Below, one piece after another: positions 17,049 through 24,441 of a stretch of DNA of 24,441 bases. The stretch covers positions 5,001 through 29,441 of the forward strand of contig MU836408.1 in NCBI GenBank assembly GCA_029204225.1, read 5' to 3'. Every line of letters begins with the position of its first letter. The first letter of the stretch is position 1. Made by a program: the position numbers and the translations under genes. The DNA is from Diphasiastrum complanatum. Lineage: Eukaryota; Streptophyta; Lycopodiopsida; Lycopodiales; Lycopodiaceae. A model generated the notes under the pieces. That model did no database searches and had not been told where the DNA came from. It saw nothing but the letters and a program-made list of their open reading frames with translations.

Positions 17049-17955
17049 CTAAAGGAGATTTGTCATAGGGACTGCTATCTGAGCATATTCCTTGACAAAT
17101 CGTCTGTAATATCCCGCCATACCAAGAAAGATTTGAAGTTCCAAAATATTCTGAGGTCTCAGCCAACTGAGTATGGCTTTAATCTTATTTGGGTCCATCT
17201 TAATCCCATCTGAAGAGATAATGTGACCCAAATATGCTACTTCTTCAACGAAGAATTCACACTTGGATTGTTTAGCATAAAGCTTATGCTTTCTGAGCAG
17301 TCAAAACACCTTTCTAAGGTGTTTTAGATGCTCCTTCCTGGTTTTGCTGTAAACGAGGATGTCATCTAAAAATACGACTACAAATTTACCCAAGTATGGT
17401 CTGAGGACACTGTTCATCAAGGTCATAAAGGTAGCTGGAGCATTTGTGAGCCCAAATGGCATCACCTTAAACTCATAATGACCGTGACGAGTCCTAAAAG
17501 CTGTTTTCGAGACATCTTCCGATTTTATACGGACTTGATGATATCCCGATCTGAGGTCTATTTTGCTGAAAAACTTAGCCCCGTCGAGCTGATCAAACAA
17601 CTCGTCTGCCCGAGGCATAGGGTATTTATTCTTAATTGTGACTTTATTGAGGGCTCTGTAATCTACGCAAAGATGCATAGACCCCTCCTTCTTTTTCACC
17701 AATAGGACTGGTGAGGCCCATGGTGAACTACTGGTCTGAATTTGGCCTTTCCCAAGATAGTCTGTTAACTGCCTAGTTATTTCTTAATCCTCTGTTCGGT
17801 TGACCCGATACGGAGGTTTAGAAATAGGTGCTGTACCTGGTACTAGGTTTATTACATGATCTACCTCTCTGCTAGGTGGTAAACCATGTGGCAAATCTTC
17901 AGGAAAAACATCTTTAAATTTAGACAATAAAGTTTCTAATTTACTGATTTTCCTG
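17049..17955 (-). pseudogene. Gypsy reverse transcriptase
   Basis: The N-terminal part reads DVFPEDLPHGLPP and the PPYRVN box, the usual approach to the RT palm. Core motifs follow: [45 protein letters not shown], and the catalytic FLDD box (about 17370-17359) in [12 protein letters not shown]. After it come YLGH and [11 protein letters not shown]. In-frame stops lie at 17786-17784 (TAA after RTED) and 17303-17301 (TGA after KVF). The frame is lost at about 17045 before RNase H. Catalytic residues are intact despite the stops. Confidence 0.94.
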
Positions 17956-18480
17956 CTGAATAGAACTGGAAATAGAAGCTTCAGGAATAAACTGAAAGTC
18001 ACATAAGAATACCTGATGGTCTTCGTCTCCGATTAGCTGACAGAGCTCTGAACTGCAAACCATAGGGCTGTTGGGAACATCATGCTCCCCATGCAACTGG
18101 ATCTCTCGGCCTTTATACTGAAAGCTGAGGGTGTTCTCCTGATAGTTTCTGTGGAGGGAAGGTCCTAAACTGTAGAGCCAATCTCTCCCGAGAACAATGT
18201 CTGTTCGATCTCCAGGTGCATTATCTGAAAGTTTATTTGATCTTGGTACCCCCTGAATACCAAGATTTAACTTACTTACCATAGTTTCCCATATTTTTTT
18301 ATCTTCACCCTTAGCTAATGAAACTATGTACCTATGCTGACTAGGTACTTCTGGTAGTTTAAAGCTTTTTAACCAGGGTGTGGTTGATGAAATTATGGGT
18401 TGCCCCATCATCAACCATGACTCTTACTGACTGGTTACCAACTTTCCCATGCATACGGACTAGGTCATGCGGCCCAAAGC
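17956..18480 (-). pseudogene. Gypsy aspartic protease
   Basis: The protease cuts the Gag-Pol polyprotein. The active-site segment VMVDDGATHNFIN is encoded at about 18421-18380; it has D-D-G-A where many retropepsins have D-S/T-G-A. About eight codons later the frame shifts (near 18367, in an AAAAAGCTTTAAA run) and continues with KLPEVPSQHRY. The second landmark DIVLGRDWLYSLGP, typical of the flap-distal ILG box, follows near 18210-18165. The frame shifts again between about 17985 and 17955 before RT. The upstream shift from gag lies at about 18507-18480. Confidence 0.82.
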
Positions 18481-18506
18481 TGAAGGGTCTCGCTAGCATT
18501 GCGAGG

Positions 18507-19719
18507 TCAGCTGGCAACAGTGTTCATGATCTTCATGATACACTTTGATCTCGGAAGCTGCCGAGTCACTGGGGAAACATACAGTCTGAACAAGATGAAC
18601 TTGTTTTTTATCTTTCTATCTTTTTTAGTGAAAGGCCCCTTGGGACACTGTCTGACTGTGTGTCCCTTGCCCATACACACAAAGCACAAACGTTCTTGTT
18701 TGGCTTTCTCAAAATCATCTGGTTTTAAGGGCTATATGAGTGAAGGGCGTTTCTGAGGAGCTTCACCTTTAAATTTATCTTCTTTCTTTCTTTTTAAAAA
18801 TTTCTTTTTAAATTGAAAGTCTTTTTGAAGAAGCTGCTCAGAAAGTGGTTGCTGTCTCGCTCTCTTCCTACCCACTGAATCATCATAGATTTGAGCATAT
18901 CTGAGAGCTTGCTCAAGGGTAGTAGGCGAGTTTCTCTGGACCTCTACTTTATATTCATCTTTGAGGCCACGGACAAATCCCCTGATTTTTTGATAGTCAT
19001 CCATATTTTTAATCTTTAAAATTGCCTCTCGATACTGCGAGATATATTGGATGGAGGGACTTGTCCATTACTGTTCTTTCCCAGGCTTCCCAGGCTCTAT
19101 CAAGTTCATTCTCTGGTAGAAATTCTCTTAGGAAAGCTTCTTCAAAGCTCTCCATGACCGGGGAGTCTGCCCAGTCTCCTGGAGATTTAACCACCACTTA
19201 TAGGCCATAGGCCCCTAAAGAAAGACTGGCCTCAAGTACTTGCAAATGGTCAGGGGTCTGTTTAAGAGCATGATGTTCTTCCATTATGCTGAGGAAGGTT
19301 TGTAGAATATCTGCATTTCTATCCTTCTCTTCCCCATAAAAGTAGGAGGCTTTAAAATCTTTAAAAACACCTGGGGTGAGACCGTAAAGTCTCACCTGAA
19401 ACTGATGGAAGTGGAGAAGGGAATAACTGAGGAAGTGGAGGGAAGGCTTCCTTTCGCGGAACTCAAAATCAAGTTTTTGAGTTTCAGCGAACGAGTCGTC
19501 CACACTGGACTTGAAATTGGCTAATGCCAGCTTCAGTTCATCCACCTCTGTTACCAATTGGAGGAACGCTCCTTGGTAACCATTTCGTCGAGTTCTTCGG
19601 CGAACTGTTCCTGTTCTTCTACTTCCATAGGTTCCTTCCCTTTCTGTAAGCCAAGGCTTCTGTTTCAAGTCGTCGAAGCCTCTCTCCTGTGGTTGATCAG
19701 GTCCCTGAGGAGTGGTCAT
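18507..19719 (-). pseudogene. Gypsy Gag with CCHC zinc knuckle
   Basis: Gag builds the particle and binds the RNA. The likely start is the ATG at 19719 (MTTPQGPDQ), 796 bases after the 5' LTR. A charged, Arg-rich N-terminus is followed by a coiled-coil-like stretch and the capsid region: WWLNLQETGQTPRSW and FLREFLPENELDRAWEAWE, both typical of retrotransposon gag. The nucleocapsid knuckle CFVCMGKGHTVRQC (C-x2-C-x4-H-x4-C) lies at about 18650-18609. Frameshifts fall near 19215, 19140 and 19060, and there is an in-frame TAG at 18734-18732 and a TGA at 18509-18507. The first three are single-base changes in or beside short homopolymers. Confidence 0.88.
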
Positions 19720-20500
19720 CTTCGAAACTGAAAGAGAGCTACCTTAACTTCTGAAGGAAAAAAGTCTAAAAGACTAATTTACAACTGTACAAGGGAAAGG
19801 AAAGATGACTTAGCTGTTTCTGAGGACTGTATTTCCAAAGAAAGAATGAAGAGGAACCCTTTCAGCTCTTTTCCCCAAGATTTCAGACCTGCTGTTCCAA
19901 AAAATGCCAGTTTGAGGCTTCAAAACGGTACTAAATTTCCCGGTTTTTTGAGGATAATAGCTCGCTGGTCTGATTGCAATCCAACTTGTCCACAAAAAGG
20001 CAAATCTGAAGTCCAAAAACCTTTCTGAGTTCTGAAATTTCAGAAGGTCTCCTACTCGCTGATCTGGTAGGAATCCTCTTGCTCCAAATCTCTGACGTTG
20101 GGGCCCAAAAACTTGTTGAAAAACCAGATTTTCAGAAGCACTGGCAGTGCTGGCCCTGCTCCTCTTTTTTGGCTTCCAACTCGCTGAGAACCAATAACTT
20201 TTTCCCTAGAAATCGGATGTAGGTCTCTGACTGTACAGCGATGGAGGTGCTGGCTTCTTCCTACTCTAATTTCGCTGGGAAAACTACGAAGAATCCTCTG
20301 AACTCAGTGAGAAACAGCTGTTTTTTCAGCGAGTTACCTACACTTGGAATCTAACTCCTTGCTACTGTGATTTCTCAGTGGAAATCAGAAGTTTGAAGGC
20401 TGCTCCTACAGTGATCTCTATTCCTCTCTGAGAATCTGAGAACACTTCCTATCTTCTGATAGCTTTCTCTACTACTGTCCTGAACTCCCTAGGATGGAGA
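19720..20500 (-). other. Untranslated leader of gypsy element
   Basis: This lies between the primer-binding site and the first Gag Met on the minus strand. No conserved protein is seen. The word ACTCGCTGA or its complement TCAGCGAGT recurs (about 20054, 20167 and 20326), along with several CTGAGAA words, suggesting old repeats or structured RNA. Packaging signals would be expected here but cannot be identified by eye. Confidence 0.6.
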
Positions 20501-20514
20501 TGGCTCTGATACCA
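20501..20514 (-). promoter_or_regulatory. Primer-binding site (initiator tRNA-Met), gypsy element
   Basis: The minus strand reads TGGTATCAGAGCCA one base after the 5' LTR end at 20516. It complements the 3' end of plant initiator tRNA-Met, the usual primer of chromoviruses. Confidence 0.94.
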
Positions 20515-20515
20515 G

Positions 20516-20872
20516 TGTAATAGATCCTAACACCACAGTAGGGCAAACACTAACTGATCCACCCAACCTTGCCTACTCCCTGATATAGAGTAAGCCCCTC
20601 CTAGCCCAGTGTGAGGACTGTAGCATGCAACTGCCAAGTGTCGGCCACGTGGCACTGACGTGGCCGACTGCACGTCGGGACCCAACTGGGGGCCCTATCC
20701 TGCTGACAGGGTCCCTAGGCTGTGTTAGGCCCGCCATGTCTATGGACCGTGCTGGGGCACACTACTCACACTGTCTTGCCCTGTTGGTCATGTACGCTGG
20801 ACACGACCCTGACTGTGGTATCTGACCTATCTGTGTTCTCTAGGGTTCGGCACTGGTTACGAGCTCGTAACA
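20516..20872 (-). repeat. Right (5') LTR of gypsy element, 357 bp
   Basis: It is near-identical to 14559-14915 (one substitution, two one-base indels). It drives transcription leftward. It carries the ACGT inverted repeat at 20643-20665 and the terminal palindrome at 20856-20871. Confidence 0.96.
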
Positions 20873-20877
20873 CTTGG
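20873..20877 (+). repeat. Target-site duplication CTTGG (right copy)
   Basis: Identical to 14554-14558. The copia frame resumes directly after it. Confidence 0.95.
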
Positions 20878-21270
20878 CTTTCCAAAAAGCAAGATACTAT
20901 ATCTCTCTCTTCATGTGAGGCCGAGTACAAAGCACTCACTACAACTACCAAAGAGGTGCTTTGGATCAAGAGGTTATTAATGGAGCTAAAGTGCATCAAG
21001 GAAGATGATCTACCAATGATCAAGTGTGATAACATCTTGGCCCAAGCTCTTGCCAATAATCCCATATTTCATGCAAGAAGCAAGCACATAGAAGTGGCAC
21101 ACCATTTTGTGAGAGAAAAGCTTATTGGAGGAGAAATCTATTTGGAGCATGTCAACTCTTCCTCTTGTATTGCCGATCTACTCACCAAGCCTTTGAGCAA
21201 AAGTGCTTTCATCAAGCATAGATCTAATCTTGGAGGTATATCAAGATCAATGCTTAAATCTCATAGATAA
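20878..21270 (+). pseudogene. Ty1/copia RNase H, second part and pol end
   Basis: It continues the copia frame cut at 14558: SKKQDTISLSSCEAEY (catalytic Glu), ALTTTTKEVLWIKRLL, ARSKHIEVAHHFVRE, IADLLTKPLSK and a C-terminus ending in TAA at 21268-21270. These are the canonical last landmarks of copia RNase H. No stop or frameshift is seen in this part, in contrast with 8707-9261. The stop lies six bases before the polypurine tract. Confidence 0.92.
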
Positions 21271-21276
21271 TTTTTT

Positions 21277-21284
21277 AGGAGGAG
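21277..21284 (+). promoter_or_regulatory. Polypurine tract of copia element
   Basis: AGGAGGAG precedes TGTGAAG, the likely LTR start, 6-14 bases after the pol stop codon. This is the usual copia arrangement. Confidence 0.75.
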
Positions 21285-22008
21285 TGTGAAGAATTGAAAA
21301 AGATTATCTATGTTAGATATAGGGGTCTTATGATTTTTATATCAAGCATCTAGGTGTAGGATGTTGATAGGAACAAATTTGGCATAGATGGCAAATTATC
21401 CATTTCCACTTGTAATGCCACTATTGAGCCAAAATAGAGTAAGAGGCTAAACTCGTGCCAATTAGAGTGTAGACAAGTGTAATGCTTTTGTTTAATGAAT
21501 TCTAAGAGGTCCAATAGGATTAGAGATGGAACCATGAGATGTCCAATAGAATTTGAGGTTGCTTGAAAATGGTCCAATAGAATTAAGAGGTGCATGGATC
21601 AATGGTCCAATAGGATTAAGAGGTGGCAAAGTGTGGTCCAATCATAGTAAGCATAGTGGTAGCTCGTGGATCTACTAGTATCATTGCACTCCTCATTTGG
21701 ATCTAATTGATTTGGAGATTGAGTGGATTTGAGTGTTATTGGATTTCTAGCTTTCTCTCTACCCAAGAGCTCATGATGATTTTCTCTCTACCCAAGGAGA
21801 GCAGCTTGTTTTTATTTAGATTATTTTTGGAACACTTCCCACACATGTGAGTGAGAGTTGGAAGTGATTGAATGCATGTAGTAGTGTGTTTTTGCCATAG
21901 ATTCAAAGATAGATCTTGAATCTCAATCTAGTCTTGATCTTGGTGCATCTACACACCTTAGGAGATCACAAGTACATGTTGTGGACAGTCCACATGTGTG
22001 AAATCAAC
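21285..22008 (+). repeat. Copia 3' LTR (right end uncertain)
   Basis: It starts TGTGAAGAATTG right after the polypurine tract. The matching 5' LTR is absent because the element is truncated, so the end cannot be fixed; candidates ending in CA lie near 21968 and 22008 (GAAATCAACA). It contains a 31-bp CCAAT minisatellite (21509-21647), a 16-base direct repeat TTTCTCTCTACCCAAG at 21752 and 21781, and a GTGGA-CAG-TCCAC hairpin near 21982-21994. Confidence 0.6.
21509..21647 (+). repeat. CCAAT-containing ~31-bp minisatellite in copia LTR
   Basis: (G)GTCCAAT(A/C) occurs at 21509, 21541, 21571, 21604 and 21635, spaced 30-33 bases. The longer unit reads like GGTCCAATAGGATTAAGAGG, with decay toward both ends. 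The repeats sit in the first third of the LTR, where U3 promoter and enhancer sequence is expected. CCAAT boxes are known NF-Y sites; action here is inference. Confidence 0.7.
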
Positions 22009-22412
22009 AAGAGACAGAGTCAGAGGTAGCGAGTAGAGCAGAAAAATACTAGAAACTATAGTTGTGCATGAAAGTCTACCAACGAGCAGAACACAGCGAA
22101 GAGCAGAGTGTCATTCACTAACGAGCGAGACATTGACGATCTCACTCTAAAAATTAAACCGATAATACAGCTGCTCTATTTTCGTGCATCTCCTTGTCTT
22201 ATGATGTTTGTCTTGATTCCTAGAATAAAATGTGTTCTGTGATGTGTAGTCGAGTGTAGGATCCTGTAAAAGCTTTCGCGCAAAAGAAAATTCAAAGACA
22301 CAGAATTGTTCGCGACCAAGAAGACGAAGACGAAAACGAAAACGAAACAGTCTTGCTTCCGCGACAGTGGAGATAGTCAGCGATTGCGGGAGTTATTTCA
22401 TCAATGAGACAC

Positions 22413-22413
<1 letters not shown>
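22009..22413. other. Non-coding flank of the copia element
   Basis: No gene is recognised. It contains a purine-rich run with repeated GAC/GAAAAC words (about 22320-22345) and an AATAAA at 22224-22229. It could be host flank or an unrecognised element fragment. Confidence 0.4.
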
Positions 22414-22458
<45 letters not shown>

Positions 22459-22459
22459 A
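22414..22459. repeat. (CA)n followed by (TA)n microsatellite
   Basis: About 17 CA units run to 22448, followed directly by about five TA units and AAT. A compound simple repeat like this is common in plant intergenic DNA. Confidence 0.95.
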
Positions 22460-22647
22460 TATCATAAATCAAAATCTTTATTAATGAAAAGACAAACAAT
22501 TATCCATATAACCAATCATCATAAATTCATGTATTAATATTTTGAAATGTTTGATGTTTGATTGTTTAATACCATAACTAAGGCAATTACACCTTTTAAG
22601 TCTCGAGAAAGCTAATTCATCCTACAAATAATGACCTCCTCAAAGAG

Positions 22648-22836
22648 TTGCTCTATTTGAAGGACCAATTTTTGAATGGTAGAATATGTATGCTTGCTAG
22701 AAAACAAAGAGCATTTGCAAATAGAAGTATCAAGAAAATCTTACAAATATGTAAGGTTCCTTTAGTCATACCTACTAGAAATGAAATTGGTAGAGGAACC
22801 TTTTATAAAGTCCCTTGGACCACTTTACTTGAATAG
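22648..22836 (+). pseudogene. Unrecognised 62-codon open frame
   Basis: The frame encodes a basic, Arg/Lys/Ile-rich peptide (MLYLKDQFLNGRICML...) with no signal peptide, membrane segment or motif I recognise. The frame reopens after a TAG (NKVYVVVLLAWQAFERP), which hints at a longer decayed coding sequence. The start context is poor. It may be chance. Confidence 0.18.
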
Positions 22837-24085
<1,249 letters not shown>

Positions 24086-24252
24086 ATGGAACAAACTTTG
24101 GATGTATCTTATGAAGAAAATACAAAATTCTCATTGCTTTCCAGTTAAAATAGGATAACTCTTTGAGAGTTTTCTTGGAAGGAGAGTCATGCTTGACAAA
24201 ACAAAAAACAAAATCTTACAAGGGTGTCTTTAGCATCAAAACCCCCAAAAGA
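24086..24252 (+). repeat. Direct duplication, copy B
   Basis: The second copy of the 23482-23660 segment. It lies between the CT repeat and the small secreted ORF and would form its 5' leader or proximal promoter. Confidence 0.8.
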
Positions 24253-24283
24253 AGAATGTAAGAAATCACAAAGGGAAGAAACA

Positions 24284-24427
24284 ATGGCATCACATAGCAT
24301 CAAAATATTGGCCTTGGCTCTCTTTCTCATGAGTATAGTTCATATCAAACAATGTACCAGCATTGCCAATTTCCATGTAGGAGGAAGAAAGCAGGCACTA
24401 CAGTTCAAGTCGTCACGTAGTCTTTAG
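24284..24427 (+). CDS. Small secreted protein or first exon with signal peptide
   Basis: The ATG at 24284 sits in AACAATGGC, a near-ideal plant start context. An in-frame ATG at 24224 lies in duplicated non-coding sequence and is less likely. The 47-residue product has a short N-region with one Lys, a hydrophobic core (ILALALFLMSIV, residues 8-19) and a plausible signal-peptidase site near residues 26-28. The remaining ~20 residues are basic (NFHVGGRKQALQF...). The -FHVGGRK- stretch faintly recalls the mature N-terminus of phytocyanins (-FNVGG-), but no copper-site residues follow before the TAG. Since the window ends 14 bases later, it may be a first exon with a donor GT (for example at GTAGGAGG near 24378), a truncated gene, or a short secreted peptide. 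Confidence 0.4.
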   Translation: MASHSIKILALALFLMSIVHIKQCTSIANFHVGGRKQALQFKSSRSL

Positions 24428-24441
24428 GAGATTGTACTATT

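Larger units (their letters stand above)
14559..20872 (-). mobile_element. Ty3/gypsy chromovirus, complete with both LTRs
   Basis: The 6,314-bp element has two 357-bp LTRs, a 5-bp target duplication (CTTGG), an initiator tRNA-Met primer-binding site next to the right LTR and a polypurine tract next to the left LTR. Domain order on the minus strand is gag (CCHC knuckle), protease, RT, RNase H, integrase, chromodomain: the gypsy order with a chromovirus C-terminus. The LTRs differ by one substitution and two one-base indels, so insertion is recent. The coding region nevertheless has at least four stops and about six frameshifts, so this copy as written makes no full polyprotein. It sits inside the copia RNase H gene. 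Confidence 0.96.

Noticed and set aside
20722-21270. A 182-residue open frame joining LTR and RNase H sequence
   Set aside because: The first third is an incidental open frame through the gypsy LTR; only 20878-21270 is genuine copia coding.
22414-22459. (CA)n/(TA)n as a possible Z-DNA or origin signal
   Set aside because: It is an ordinary compound microsatellite with no other supporting feature nearby.

Overview
This window reads as intergenic DNA from a large, repeat-rich land-plant nuclear genome. The signs are Ty1/copia and Ty3/gypsy elements with primer-binding sites for plant initiator tRNA-Met, a chromodomain-bearing gypsy integrase, a LINE fragment, plant-type microsatellites, and almost no host coding sequence. 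A fern, lycophyte or gymnosperm would fit, but the sequence alone does not decide this. Nothing here looks prokaryotic: no operons, tRNA, rRNA or CRISPR were seen.

Layout. 1-2120 is AT-rich non-coding DNA holding a degenerate inverted-repeat element (1031-1971). 2130-3304 is a fragment of a non-LTR retrotransposon ORF2 (+). From about 3900 to 7460 lies a decayed LTR retrotransposon region on the minus strand: a 3' LTR with its polypurine tract, low-quality gag-like coding remnants (coiled coil, Gln-rich segment, three Cys-His clusters) and, further right, a scrap of gypsy reverse transcriptase. A small poly(A)-tailed insertion with an 11-bp target duplication interrupts the Gln-rich segment. 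7460-8700 holds no recognisable gene.

8707-22010 is a nested stack. A 5'-truncated copia element (+) supplies reverse transcriptase (8707-9261), RNase H (14386-14558 and 20878-21270) and a 3' LTR from 21285. Two other elements have inserted separately into it, both in minus orientation. The first is a 5,119-bp element with no visible coding capacity (LARD-like), 9262-14380, with LTRs of 1,216 and 1,187 bp and target duplication GAAGA. The second is a 6,314-bp gypsy chromovirus, 14559-20872, with two 357-bp LTRs and target duplication CTTGG. Removing each insert with one target copy rejoins the copia reading frame. LTR divergence by eye (about 3-4 % against 1 substitution and 2 indels in 357 bp) says the LARD-like insert is older than the gypsy insert.

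22010-24441 is flanking DNA with (CA)n/(TA)n and (CT)78 microsatellites and two sets of diverged direct duplications. At the right edge is a short ORF or first exon (24284-24427) encoding a signal peptide in a good plant start context; it is the only candidate host gene. All retroelement coding regions carry stops or frameshifts. Many are one-base changes in homopolymers, so some may be assembly errors.
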